Part shown: piece by piece, positions 18,428 through 26,857 of the stretch
Numbering within the stretch: position 1 is the stretch's first letter
Layout: the number at the start of each line of letters is the position of its first letter
Assembly (NCBI GenBank): GCA_041603535.1
Contig: JBFIEE010000002.1
Span: 1 to 64,000, forward strand
Direction of reading: 5' to 3'
From: HB2-32-21 sp041603535
Lineage (GTDB): Bacteria; Pseudomonadota; Gammaproteobacteria; Pseudomonadales; Porticoccaceae
Length of the DNA stretch: 64,000 nt
Translations under genes and position numbers: made by a program
Notes under the pieces: model-generated
The model's input: the letters and a program-made list of their open reading frames with translations, nothing else
Told to the model about the DNA's origin: nothing
The model's database searches: none

Positions 18428-19807
18428 AACAACAGCGGGTGGCATCTGCGGGTTCCGGGGTGCTGCCAGCCACAACATCAATGGGGCGAATATCGCCAGA
18501 CCTGCTGCGCTGATCAGCATTAACTGATAGGAACCGGAAATATCATATAAAAAACCACCGAGCCAGGATCCGGTGGCTCCACCCATGGCCGCAAACATCG
18601 ACAGGGTGCCAAAAATGCTGGGGAAGCGAGGGCCAGCAAACAAATCCCGCGCGGCTGACGGGATTATCGGTGCGTTGGCCGAATAGCCGATGCCCAATAA
18701 CACGGCAAACAGTACCGGCAAAATCATGCCAGATACTGAGCCTATAAACGACAGGGTAAAAACCGCCAGCAAGGTACAACCGAGCCCGAACGTATACGTC
18801 AACTCGCGACCGATTCGGTCTGACATCGCCCCCCAGATAATTTTGCCCGGGATACTCGCTACACCAATGATGCCAACGATAATTGAACCCAGTGTTTTGG
18901 CAACCCCATGATCGACCATAAAGGCAAACTGGTGGAGGATAAGCAATTGCGAAAGGCAACCACCGGTAAAAAACGCCAGTGCGGCAAAACGAAAACTGCG
19001 CGATCTGATCGCCGAGGAGACGGTCCAGCCCGCCGGTGGCGCAAGGGGCATAGACCTATTATCGACCGCTGCTTCGGCATCTGCTACGGCACTTGCTTGA
19101 GTACCTGTCTGGGTACCAGCCTGGTCGATACCTGGTTGATGGCTACCTGTTTTACGCATATCTGTTTGAATGTCGCCCGCGCTACTAGCCGTTTCAGGCG
19201 AAACGATGGGCGTGCTCGGCAAACGTAAAACAAAAAATGCGGCTGGCCATATAATTATTACCACCAATACCGCAAGCACCTGAAATGCGCTGCGCCATTG
19301 CACCGTTTCGATCAAATAATTGGTCAGCGGCACCACACTAAAGATACCCACCCCAATCCCCGATGTGACAAGCCCCAACGCAGTGCCCACCTTATTGGGA
19401 AACCATTTTTCCGACAGAATAACCGACGGCACCCAACCACAGGCGCCAAGTCCCAGGGCGGTAATCACCCCAAATGAAATATAAAGTTGCCACCATTGAT
19501 GAATTTGCGAGGTCAGCAACAAACCCCCAGTCATCACCAGAGAACCTACCATCATCAATCGTGTCGGACCGTATTGCTCAACAAGACGGCCGGCAAAGGG
19601 ACCAAACAAACCATGCGTGACGATAAACGCAGACATCGCTCCGGCTGTGACGGAACGCGACCAGCCAAAATCCGCCACCAAAGCGACCAGAAAAACCGAA
19701 TAGGAGTACCAGATACCATAGAGCAAACCGAGTGTGAGAAAAAGCGTAGCTACGACGATCGCGCCTCGGCGAAAAGTATTTTCTGGTTTCAAGATGGATT
19801 CCCGCAT
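18419..19807 (-). CDS. MFS transporter (monocarboxylate/OFA type)
   Basis: A 462-residue major facilitator with twelve predicted membrane segments. The GLLYGIWYSYSVFLVALV first helix, the GAMSAFIVTHGLFGPFAGRL second segment and a WGAMSDRIGRE loop after helix 8 place it among MCT/OFA-like uptake carriers for organic acids. The central loop between helices 6 and 7 is unusually long and low-complexity (Thr, Ala, Asp, Gln with a GTQTGTQ repeat). GAGG lies five bases before the ATG. It may import the substrate of the surrounding catabolic genes; that is inference from context only. Confidence 0.85.
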   Translation of the reverse strand: MRESILKPENTFRRGAIVVATLFLTLGLLYGIWYSYSVFLVALVADFGWSRSVTAGAMSAFIVTHGLFGPFAGRLVEQYGPTRLMMVGSLVMTGGLLLTSQIHQWWQLYISFGVITALGLGACGWVPSVILSEKWFPNKVGTALGLVTSGIGVGIFSVVPLTNYLIETVQWRSAFQVLAVLVVIIIWPAAFFVLRLPSTPIVSPETASSAGDIQTDMRKTGSHQPGIDQAGTQTGTQASAVADAEAAVDNRSMPLAPPAGWTVSSAIRSRSFRFAALAFFTGGCLSQLLILHQFAFMVDHGVAKTLGSIIVGIIGVASIPGKIIWGAMSDRIGRELTYTFGLGCTLLAVFTLSFIGSVSGMILPVLFAVLLGIGYSANAPIIPSAARDLFAGPRFPSIFGTLSMFAAMGGATGSWLGGFLYDISGSYQLMLISAAGLAIFAPLMLWLAAPRNPQMPPAVVLR

Positions 19808-20013
19808 AGCGCCTCACCGCAAAAGCAACAACGCTGCGCGTGGAGAGTGTTGATCTGAAGCGGCCGCTGATCGCACAAGCGGCCGAGATGATTCAGTTGG
19901 AATTGTGCGCCTGCCTGACAGGCAACGAGCGCTACAACCTGCGTATTGTAAGCCACCGAGCGGCCTTAATCAGCCGCCCGGGGTGCCTCGATATGTGTCA
20001 CACCTGTTACATC

Positions 20014-20055
20014 TTAAAAGCATCGCGCCCTAAATTAAAAGCATCGCGCCCCAAA
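20014..20055. repeat. 21-bp tandem duplication
   Basis: A 21-bp unit beginning TTAAAAGCATCGCGCCC occupies 20014-20034 and is repeated at 20035-20055 with one mismatch, just downstream of the SDR stop codon. Confidence 0.88.
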
Positions 20056-20063
20056 AATGCGGG

Positions 20064-20813
20064 CTACTGTGCGCCCCAACCGCCGTCAACCACAAACTCA
20101 TTAGCGGTAATAAAGCCAGCTTCGTCGGAACACAGAAACAATGACATGGTGGCAATATCCATCGGATCACCCATTCGCCCCAAAGGCGTGGCCGCGGTGA
20201 TTTCGGCGACATAATCACTAGTCAGTGTTTCCGCCAGCGGGGTTTTAATTATGCCCGGGTGAACTGAATTCACTCTCACACCCTGTTTGGCATACTCGAG
20301 ACCGGCAGATTTTGTCATCAAACGCACGGCACCCTTAGCGCCATGATAAGCAACCATGCTGGGCGTACCCATAATACCGTACAGCGAAGAAATATTGACG
20401 ATGGCGCCATTACCAGACTTTTTCAGCTCGGGCATACAGGCTTTCATACCCAACCAAACACCGGTCTGACAGATCGCTACCACCCGATTAAAACCTTCCA
20501 GAGTTTCTTCTTCGACGCCACACATATTCGCTACGCCCGCGTTGTTAACTAACGTAGTGATCGCGCCATAGGCACCGACTGTAGCTTTAACAACATCGGC
20601 CCAGTCTGATTCGCTGGTAACATCCTGACGCACGAAGATTGCATCGCCACCTTCACTCTTAATCGCGGCGACAACGTGTGCACCCAGGGCTTCCTGAATA
20701 TCGGTGACCACTACCTTTGCCCCCTCGCGTGCAAACAAATGCGCATGACCCTCACCTATACCGCTAGCGCCACCAGTAATGATCGCCACTTTTCCCGCTA
20801 GTCTGTTACCCAT
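20064..20813 (-). CDS. Short-chain dehydrogenase/reductase
   Basis: A 249-residue classical SDR with TGGASGIGEG for cofactor binding, NNAG, and the catalytic Ser-Tyr-Lys in NISSLYGIMG and YHGAKGAV. Asp in VVTDIQ favours NAD(H). The C-terminus FVVDGGWGAQ is typical of 3-alpha/20-beta hydroxysteroid dehydrogenase-like and FabG-like enzymes. A GTG lies directly before the ATG, but GAGGAG is six bases from the ATG at 20813 and only three from the GTG, so the ATG is preferred. It is one of four classical SDRs in the left half and closely resembles the one at 25863. Confidence 0.9.
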   Translation of the reverse strand: MGNRLAGKVAIITGGASGIGEGHAHLFAREGAKVVVTDIQEALGAHVVAAIKSEGGDAIFVRQDVTSESDWADVVKATVGAYGAITTLVNNAGVANMCGVEEETLEGFNRVVAICQTGVWLGMKACMPELKKSGNGAIVNISSLYGIMGTPSMVAYHGAKGAVRLMTKSAGLEYAKQGVRVNSVHPGIIKTPLAETLTSDYVAEITAATPLGRMGDPMDIATMSLFLCSDEAGFITANEFVVDGGWGAQ

Positions 20814-21017
20814 CACTTTCTCCTCTTTGGTTGGTTGCTTAAAATTGATCGAAATTAAAATTTAATTGTGTTGCAAAACCGCCAGGGGCACAACACATGC
20901 GCGTCACGCCATTTTTAACGGAGTTAATTGGCCAATATAGGTGATAGACTGTCGCACCGTAAGTTGTGTCCAGAGTTTTATGTCATTTCTTTGCTATGTG
21001 ACAAAAAGAGATGACTT

Positions 21018-21172
21018 ATGGATACACCCAATTTTGATATCGTAAAGTAATTAGGGGCCTGCGTGAAAGTAACGGTCTGACGGGTAAGGATAATCTGCTA
21101 ACGCCACCGCTTAAACAGCTCACCGAAGCGGCGATACAGGCCAAACTTGAATCTCACCACGCCACAATTTAG
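21018..21172 (+). pseudogene. N-terminal remnant of an IS256-family transposase
   Basis: Starting at the ATG at 21018, about ten codons read MDTPNFDIVK and then hit a stop. In a shifted frame from about 21047 the sequence continues VIRGLRESNGLTGKDN and LTPPLKQLTEAAIQ to a stop at 21172. The second part matches the conserved start of IS256-family (Mutator-like) transposases, which read 'LTGKDG.LTPLLKQLTEAAL.AE...H'. The frameshift, the stop and the missing DDE domain show a dead fragment. The GTAAGTTGTGTCCAGAG just upstream may be what is left of the terminal repeat. Confidence 0.75.
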
Positions 21173-21174
21173 TC

Positions 21175-21206
21175 CACTTACCGGTTAGTACACTTACCGG
21201 CTAGTA
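21175..21206. repeat. 16-bp tandem duplication
   Basis: CACTTACCGGTTAGTA (21175-21190) is followed directly by CACTTACCGGCTAGTA (21191-21206). It abuts the end of the IS256-type fragment. Confidence 0.88.
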
Positions 21207-21252
21207 CACACTTTCCGGCGACCGCACCGCAGTCTACAGTGATGGCGCTAAA

Positions 21253-21456
21253 TTAGCTCTCAAGCGCAAATACCACCTTGAGTTCAACGACAAATTCTTT
21301 TATTCCACCTTTTTCGACGTTTACTCGCTCGGCAATAACCTCAAGCCTCTGGATGCCCCGCAAGGTCTTTTGGGCGCGGGCAAAACCGCGCTCCAGCGCG
21401 TCCTGAAAACTTACCGGGGATGTTGCCGTCACTGTGGACACGCTTGATACGCTCAT
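21253..21456 (-). CDS. Dodecin-like protein A
   Basis: A small protein of about 67 residues that follows the dodecin pattern: SPVSFQDALERGFARAQKTL, then RGIQRLEVIAERV, then FVVELKVVFALES. Dodecins are small beta-alpha-beta-beta proteins forming hollow dodecamers that store flavin or CoA. The tryptophan that stacks on flavin in known dodecins (LRWFEV) is Arg here, and the partner Gln on the next strand is Val, so flavin binding in the usual way is doubtful. GGAGAGG fits the ATG at 21456 better than the in-frame ATG at 21462. It lies directly downstream of a second dodecin-like gene. Confidence 0.8.
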   Translation of the reverse strand: MSVSSVSTVTATSPVSFQDALERGFARAQKTLRGIQRLEVIAERVNVEKGGIKEFVVELKVVFALES

Positions 21457-21470
21457 ACTCATCCTCTCCT

Positions 21471-21692
21471 TTACCAGTGCAATTCATCGGGCGGTGTCAT
21501 ATCAAACTGCATATAACCCCGCACGGTATATAACAGCTGCTTATTTTCCTTAACCACCACCTGCTTACCAATAACATCTATGGAGCGGAGACCTCTGAGC
21601 GTCTTATTGGCCCGCGCCAATATCAGGGCTATTGCATCTTCGAAAGATTCGTACGACGAACCAATCAGTTCATTAGATTTACCGTGTGACAT
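21471..21692 (-). CDS. Dodecin-like protein B
   Basis: A small protein of about 73 residues, a paralogue of the next gene, with SYESFEDAIALILARANKTL and LRGLRSIDVIGKQV. As in dodecin-like A, the flavin-stacking Trp position is not aromatic (Ser). The C-terminus DMTPPDELHW is longer and different. The two genes are 15-20 bases apart and must be co-transcribed, so a mixed oligomer is possible. Two in-frame ATGs exist; GAGG is eight bases from the one at 21692 and only two from the one at 21698, so the shorter form is preferred. Confidence 0.78.
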   Translation of the reverse strand: MSHGKSNELIGSSYESFEDAIALILARANKTLRGLRSIDVIGKQVVVKENKQLLYTVRGYMQFDMTPPDELHW

Positions 21693-21696
21693 CGTC

Positions 21697-21724
21697 ATTG
21701 CCTCGCATGGTTATTGCCTCGCAT
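21697..21724. repeat. 12-bp direct repeat, period 16
   Basis: ATTGCCTCGCAT at 21697-21708 recurs at 21713-21724, in the leader of the dodecin-like gene pair. Each copy reads GCGAGG on the minus strand, so the duplication also copied the ribosome-binding sequence. Confidence 0.82.
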
Positions 21725-21956
21725 CAAGTTCACCTCTCTATCAGGTACCGTAACCAATAAATTTATCCCGCTTTACCACATGGCTTCTTTCCATCCAGAC
21801 GAGAAATTTGCCAGCTACAAGTGAAGCATGTTTTCCCGGCATCTTCGATAAATTTAACCGCATTTACCCAGAATCTAATACAGTCACAAGGCAATTCGTA
21901 CAGCCCATCAGTGGTATCAAGCGGCCGCTGTATCGCGCAGCCCCGCAAAATTTTGC

Positions 21957-22580
21957 TCAGCCATCCCCGCCTCCATCAAGCCCCTTTAGAATAACGACAC
22001 GCTCTTTCGGCTGGTAATAATCCGGGAAGTCCTGCTGAACAACAGGACTCGACGTATTCCAGGTATAACAACCGTTGAGCATAAATGGGACAGTGTCCTC
22101 CTTTTCGCCCGACGCCTGAGCCCCGGAAGAATCCAGCCCCATTAAACTTTTAGGGTAGTCGCCAGACATGGTCTGAAAAGCCACCGTCGCGATAGGCCCC
22201 AGCAATTCCGCAATGTGCGTACAGCCTTCAACACCTCCCACCACCTCCCGCACGCGTCTGTTCCAGCCCGCGCCAATCCGTAGTCCGACAAGTTTCTGAA
22301 AATTGCCGAGGATGTCTGAACACATCGTGTACGGCTGCACGTCCATGACCGCTTCCACCTCGCGTACCACTAGCTGGTGATCAATACTCACTCGAAGGGA
22401 CATATCGTGAACCGGATAACCAGACGGCACTGTGCCGCGCCACTTGCTCTCGTAGGTATAGCTTTTTCTATCAGTTATATGCGCTTCTATATCGAACAGA
22501 CCATCCTCACGATAGTAACCTTCCAGATCGATCTGTCGTCTGTGCAAGTGTTGGCGCGCTTTTGGCGGAGATAACGGCAT
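21957..22580 (-). CDS. DUF2889 domain-containing protein
   Basis: A 207-residue soluble protein that matches DUF2889: an opening PPKARQHLHRRQIDLEGYYR, then DGLFDIEAHITDRKSY, a conserved PVHDMSLRVSID, and a GGVEGCTHIAELL stretch in the second half. The function of the family is unknown; it recurs in proteobacterial catabolic clusters with alcohol dehydrogenases and acyl-CoA enzymes. The conserved His, Asp and Cys residues hint at metal or cofactor binding. Its neighbour upstream in transcription is the zinc alcohol dehydrogenase, 74 bases away, so co-expression is likely. No strong ribosome site is seen. Confidence 0.85.
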   Translation of the reverse strand: MPLSPPKARQHLHRRQIDLEGYYREDGLFDIEAHITDRKSYTYESKWRGTVPSGYPVHDMSLRVSIDHQLVVREVEAVMDVQPYTMCSDILGNFQKLVGLRIGAGWNRRVREVVGGVEGCTHIAELLGPIATVAFQTMSGDYPKSLMGLDSSGAQASGEKEDTVPFMLNGCYTWNTSSPVVQQDFPDYYQPKERVVILKGLDGGGDG

Positions 22581-22653
22581 AATTTCTGTCTCACCAGTAA
22601 AGTTGTATAGCTTAAATTTACAGGGCTAGCACTAACACACCCAGCGACGGCAT

Positions 22654-23670
22654 CTAAGGGGTCAACACAATTCGCCCCTGCACTTTGCCCTCGTGCAAGC
22701 GCGCCAGCACGTCATTGACGGCTTCCAACGGTTGTCGTTCGATATGCGGTGTAATCAAACCCAGTCGCGCCAGTTCAAGCACCTCTCGTAGTTCCTGTCT
22801 GTTGCCCCAGATGCTGCTCGTCACTTCACATTCCAGGGGCAACTTCCAAAATGAATATGGCAAGGTGCCGCCAGCAATGCCAACGACGACAACCCTGGAA
22901 CCAATAGCAGCGCATGCGACCGCGTTTTGCAGGGTGGCATCGCTGCCAACAAAGTCAATAATGGCGTCAACGCCTTCGCCATCGGTCACCGCTTTCACCG
23001 CAGCACCAACATCACCTTTGCCATTAATCGTGTAGTGCGCGCCCAGGGTTTTCGCCATCGCCAACTTTTCATCACTGACATCAATTGCCACCAGGCGCGT
23101 TGCCGGCGTCAATGCTTTGGCAATTTGCAAGGCCATATGGCCGAGTCCGCCAATACCGATAATACCCAGACGTTTACCTGGCCCAAGTTTCGATATGACC
23201 TTCTTGATCGCTCGATAGGGCGTTAGCGCCGCATCCGTAAGCGGTGCTGCTATCACCGGATCAAGCCCATTGAGTTTGACCAGATTACGCGGGTGCTGAA
23301 CCAGCAATTTTTCAGCCCACCCGCCGTCAACCATGACACCAGGATAGATCGGATTCTGACACAGGTTTTCGTCCTGCCGCTCACAAATCTTGCAGATACC
23401 ACAGCCCCAGGCGCCAAAGACTGCAACCCCATCCCCGGGCTGCACTTCTGTTACCAGGCTACCGACTTTTTCGACAATACCGGCGTTTTCATGACCCAGT
23501 GTGATGGGTCGGCGTTTGACACCCACTTCGCCGTCAATGACGTGTAAGTCCGAGTGGCAAACCCCCGCGCCAGCAATTTTTACCAGCACATCGGTCGGCC
23601 CGACCTCGGGCTCAGGTACATCCTCAATGGTCAGTGGTTTACCCACCTCGTAAAAACGTGTCGCTTTCAT
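22654..23670 (-). CDS. Zinc-dependent alcohol dehydrogenase
   Basis: A 338-residue medium-chain dehydrogenase that interconverts an alcohol and an aldehyde or ketone with NAD(H). Catalytic zinc ligands are Cys in GAGVCHSD and His-Glu in GHENAG. The structural zinc site is the four-cysteine segment GCGICKICERQDENLC. GIGGLGHMALQ binds the cofactor, and Asp in VAIDVSDEK selects NAD over NADP. The frame extends six codons upstream, but GGGAGG lies in exactly those codons, so the start is the ATG at 23670. It sits between DUF2889 and an MBL-fold hydrolase on the same strand. Confidence 0.93.
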   Translation of the reverse strand: MKATRFYEVGKPLTIEDVPEPEVGPTDVLVKIAGAGVCHSDLHVIDGEVGVKRRPITLGHENAGIVEKVGSLVTEVQPGDGVAVFGAWGCGICKICERQDENLCQNPIYPGVMVDGGWAEKLLVQHPRNLVKLNGLDPVIAAPLTDAALTPYRAIKKVISKLGPGKRLGIIGIGGLGHMALQIAKALTPATRLVAIDVSDEKLAMAKTLGAHYTINGKGDVGAAVKAVTDGEGVDAIIDFVGSDATLQNAVACAAIGSRVVVVGIAGGTLPYSFWKLPLECEVTSSIWGNRQELREVLELARLGLITPHIERQPLEAVNDVLARLHEGKVQGRIVLTP

Positions 23671-23733
23671 TATTCCTCCCTTCCCCAACGGTAAAACCCT
23701 TATTTTCTTCTGCCGCAGATTTAGCCGACCGCC

Positions 23734-24585
23734 TTAAATTTTAAGTTTGTAGCGATCGCCATCCGTAACGACATAACCCGCTGTCGGTGGCGCAAAATGG
23801 GTGCCTATTACCAGAACAGGTTTATCTACATAGCGGGCATAAAAGTCCCAGCGGGTCTGAATTGCCTGCTCCGCGTCGTAATCGGCAAAACAGCGCCATT
23901 CTGGTCGCGCCAACTGACAGGGATGGTGGGTCATATCTCCGGTAATCACCGCATCCTGCCCTTTGGAGGAAATCCGCACACTGATATGGCCTGCGGTATG
24001 ACCATGAGTCGGCTCAAACCAGACTTCTTCATTGACGCGGTGATCACTGTCGACCAGGTCAGCCAGGCCGGCATCCACTATCGGCTGTACCGAGTCCTGA
24101 ATCACTGGACCAAAATGCTCCTCATCGGGATCTTTACGCCAACTATCCCATTCCGTGCGGCCAAAAAGATATCGGGCATTGGGAAAGGTCGGCACCCACT
24201 TGCCATCAACGAGCATGGTATTCCAGCCAACATGATCAACATGCAGGTGGGTACAAATAACGTAATCAATGCTCTCTCGCGGGAAGCCCGCTGCCGCCAG
24301 ATCGGCCAGAAAAGGCCCATCGCGCATGGCCCAGGCCCTGGTGGTGCGCTCCTTGTCGTTACCCAGACAGGTGTCGACCATGATCCGCACACCCTGTGTC
24401 TCAATAATCAGTGCATGAATAGACATCTTGAGCCAACCTTTTTCGTTGACAAAGTTGGGGCTCAACCAGGGGATTTCGGCGAGTTTATCCGGCTCCGCGT
24501 CGGGTAGCACAAACTTCCCCGGAACAGGTGAGTCCTCCTCAATGACCTTGGTGATTTTCACGTCGCCAATCTGCCAATCTGCCAT
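23734..24585 (-). CDS. MBL-fold metallohydrolase
   Basis: A 283-residue metallo-beta-lactamase-fold enzyme. The metal-binding residues are all present: CTHLHVDHVGW, His of THGHTAGH, Asp of ITGDMTHHP and a late His in GTHFAPPT. Members of this subgroup include lactonases and esterases, and GHTAGHISV is typical of quorum-quenching-like and aryl-ester hydrolases. Hydrolysis of a lactone formed by the Baeyer-Villiger enzyme is an attractive but untested role. AAGGAG precedes the ATG. About 70 bases separate it from the SDR upstream. Confidence 0.9.
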   Translation of the reverse strand: MADWQIGDVKITKVIEEDSPVPGKFVLPDAEPDKLAEIPWLSPNFVNEKGWLKMSIHALIIETQGVRIMVDTCLGNDKERTTRAWAMRDGPFLADLAAAGFPRESIDYVICTHLHVDHVGWNTMLVDGKWVPTFPNARYLFGRTEWDSWRKDPDEEHFGPVIQDSVQPIVDAGLADLVDSDHRVNEEVWFEPTHGHTAGHISVRISSKGQDAVITGDMTHHPCQLARPEWRCFADYDAEQAIQTRWDFYARYVDKPVLVIGTHFAPPTAGYVVTDGDRYKLKI

Positions 24586-24657
24586 TCTTATCTCCTTAAA
24601 GTCGCTTGCACGGCAAGCTACGAAATCTGTACCGACGGGCGCTCACAAGCTACCCAC

Positions 24658-25437
24658 TCAGGCGTTGCGTATCCATAAGCCGCCATCGACCTGCATCACC
24701 ACGCCAGTAATAAATGACGAGGATGGCAACGCAAAATTGAGGGTTGCATGGGCCACTTCTTCAGGCTCGCCATAGCGTCTTAGCGCCACCCTGCGTCGGG
24801 CAAAGGTGGCTTTGTCTTCTTTCGAAATTGACTCGGTCAACGCCGTATTGATAGGGCCGGGACAGACACAATTGCAGGTAATGCCCTCACGCCCGAGATC
24901 AACCGCCACCGCTTTAGTAAATCCTACTACGGCATGCTTGGCCGCAGTGTAGGCGCTAACGCCTTCGGTGGCACCCAGACCCTCGGTCGAGGCGATGTTA
25001 ATTATGCGTCCGTGCTCGGCCTGACGCAGCATCGCTAGCGATGCCCGAACCAGGCGCTGCACCGCGTTAATCAGCACATCCATACCTAACTGCCACCGCT
25101 CTTCATATTGCTCGCTATCGAGTTTGGCATAAACACCAAGCCCTGCGTTGTTGACGAGGATGTCGAGACCGCCGAATTCACGACCGATGTCCTCAGTCAC
25201 GCTAATGATTTTTGCCGGATCGGCCACATCGAGAGCCCAGGCCTTGGCAATGCCGCCAGCATCCCGTATTTCCTGAGCCACCTCTTCGGCACCCTGACTG
25301 TCGCGGTCAGTGACGGCGACTTTCGCGCCCTCGTCAGCAAACAAAATAGCTGTTGCGCGCCCCATGCCGCTGGCGGCACCGGTGACGTGGACCACACTGC
25401 CTGTTACCGACCGGCTAAGCCTGCTTAATCTTGTCAC
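24658..25437 (-). CDS. Short-chain dehydrogenase/reductase
   Basis: A 259-residue classical SDR with TGAASGMGRA for cofactor binding, NNAGLG, and the catalytic triad in NIASTEGLGA and YTAAKHAV. Asp in VTDRDSQG points to NAD(H). The frame can be extended to 25482, but the extra residues are unlike SDRs. A GTG at 25437 with GGGGAG seven bases upstream fits best, giving a start of VTRLSRLSRSVTGSVVHVTG. It closely follows the pattern of beta-ketoacyl or hydroxy-cycloalkane dehydrogenases and is the first gene of the minus-strand run down to the dodecins. Confidence 0.88.
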   Translation of the reverse strand: MTRLSRLSRSVTGSVVHVTGAASGMGRATAILFADEGAKVAVTDRDSQGAEEVAQEIRDAGGIAKAWALDVADPAKIISVTEDIGREFGGLDILVNNAGLGVYAKLDSEQYEERWQLGMDVLINAVQRLVRASLAMLRQAEHGRIINIASTEGLGATEGVSAYTAAKHAVVGFTKAVAVDLGREGITCNCVCPGPINTALTESISKEDKATFARRRVALRRYGEPEEVAHATLNFALPSSSFITGVVMQVDGGLWIRNA

Positions 25438-25862
25438 AGAGATTCTCCCCTTATTCCAGTACGTTAGCATCCAGCAAACCACTACTGCCGAAGCAAGTAA
25501 ATCAATAATTAGAACAGTGCCACCGGTATCGCCTGTCGATACGAATATCGACCCCCGCTAAAGCCAGTAAACATGACTGTTGAAATGCAGTCAAAGTGAT
25601 ATCAAACCGCGTGCACAGGATCTCGGATACAAGTTTCTTGCCTGCCGCTACAGCAATACTCGGGATCGCTCATGATTAACGCGAAATACCCCTTATCCAG
25701 CCAGGCCGGATCGGCGTCACGGCTCTGACGCCCTCGCCTTTTCCGCCAAAAGGCTCTATATTTGCGTCCTGCTTCACGGGTCGGCACCGTTTCACTGATT
25801 CAGCCGAGACCCTACAAAGCGTGTTCACATCTTAATTTTCAACTCAAAACAGGATAACAATC
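25438..25862. other. Gap between divergent SDR genes; no gene seen
   Basis: About 425 bases separate two divergent SDR genes, so promoters for both must lie here. A 61-codon minus-strand frame (25602-25787) has no recognisable homology. No palindromic operator or convincing -35/-10 pair was found. Confidence 0.5.
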
Positions 25863-26621
25863 ATGGGTACTCTCGACGGAAAAGTAGCAATCATTACTGG
25901 AGCCGCACGCGGCCAGGGCGCGGCGGAAGCACGCCTGTTTGCCGAGCGCGGAGCTAAAGTCATGCTCACCGATGTACTGGATGAGGAAGGCGCAAAAACC
26001 GCCGCGTCGATTGGCAGTGCCGCCGCGTACATGAGACTCAATGTCGCAGATGAAAAAAACTGGGCAGACGTTGTAGCAGCCACAGTTGAGAAATTTGGCA
26101 AGGTCAACGTCCTCGTCAACAATGCCGGCATTATCACCCCCGTAGCCGAGGTTCAGGATACCTCTCTGGAAACGTTCAACAAAGTCATCAGTGTTAACCA
26201 AACTGGCGTGTTCCTCGGCATGAAAGCTGTGGTCAAGCCTATGCAGGATGCTGGCGGCGGCTCAATCATTAACATTGCTTCGATTGACGGCCTGATCGGT
26301 ATGTACGGTGCAATTGCCTACTGCGCCAGCAAGTTTGCTGTGCGAGGCATGACCAAGGTCGCAGCTCTGGATCTGGGCAAATACGGTATTCGGGTTAACT
26401 CTATTCACCCGGGCGGCGTACAAACCAAAATTCTTGATGATACAGGGCTGACCCAGGATCAGGCAGTTGAGGCCTTTAAAGCAATGCCTCTGGGCCGTAT
26501 CGGCCAGCCAGAAGAAATGGCTACCCTGGCCGCCTACCTGGCCTCAGATGATTCCTCCTACTCAACAGGCTCCGAGTTTATTGCGGATGGCGGTTTGACA
26601 GCCGGATTCTCACTTGGCTAA
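25863..26621 (+). CDS. Short-chain dehydrogenase/reductase, hydroxysteroid dehydrogenase-like
   Basis: A 252-residue classical SDR that resembles 3-alpha/20-beta hydroxysteroid dehydrogenases: TGAARGQGAAEARLFAERGA binds the cofactor, NNAGI follows, and NIASIDGLIG with YCASKFAV holds Ser-Tyr-Lys. The Asp in MLTDVLDEEG favours NAD(H). The C-terminal DGGLTAGFSLG is typical of that group. It stands alone on the plus strand and is followed by an intrinsic terminator, convergent with the luciferase-like gene. The actual substrate may be any cyclic secondary alcohol. Confidence 0.9.
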   Translation: MGTLDGKVAIITGAARGQGAAEARLFAERGAKVMLTDVLDEEGAKTAASIGSAAAYMRLNVADEKNWADVVAATVEKFGKVNVLVNNAGIITPVAEVQDTSLETFNKVISVNQTGVFLGMKAVVKPMQDAGGGSIINIASIDGLIGMYGAIAYCASKFAVRGMTKVAALDLGKYGIRVNSIHPGGVQTKILDDTGLTQDQAVEAFKAMPLGRIGQPEEMATLAAYLASDDSSYSTGSEFIADGGLTAGFSLG

Positions 26622-26626
26622 TCGCT

Positions 26627-26655
26627 GATTGACTGTTAGGCCGATTGACTGTTAG
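26627..26655. repeat. 13-bp direct repeat, period 16
   Basis: GATTGACTGTTAG at 26627-26639 recurs at 26643-26655, immediately after the SDR stop codon. Confidence 0.85.
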
Positions 26656-26756
26656 AGAGCAAGTGAGGAAAGGCTGGGCGTAAGACCGGCCTTTGCTAAT
26701 TATCGCGCCCTGTCATGTCGACTCTAATTATTATCTACCAAAGCATAAAAAAACCC

Positions 26757-26775
26757 AACGTCACTTTGTTACGTT
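26757..26775 (-). terminator. Possible second hairpin terminator, minus strand
   Basis: Read on the minus strand, CAACGT and ACGTTG form a six-bp stem around a short loop, followed by GGGTTTTTTT. It would back up the terminator at 26812 for transcripts of the luciferase-like gene. Confidence 0.55.
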
Positions 26776-26811
26776 GACGAGGGACAGGGGAGCATATTAC
26801 TTACCAGCAAT

Positions 26812-26843
26812 AAAAAAAGGGCGCCTTACGGCGCCCTTTTTTT
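26812..26843. terminator. Bidirectional intrinsic terminator
   Basis: GGGCGCC (26819-26825) and GGCGCCC (26830-26836) pair around a TTAC loop. The stem is flanked by seven A on one side and seven T on the other, so it works in both directions. It separates the convergent SDR (plus) and luciferase-like (minus) genes. Confidence 0.92.
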
Positions 26844-26857
26844 ATTACCCAACGCAA

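Noticed and set aside
25602..25787. 61-codon frame between divergent SDR genes
   Set aside because: Arg-rich translation without recognisable similarity; likely chance.
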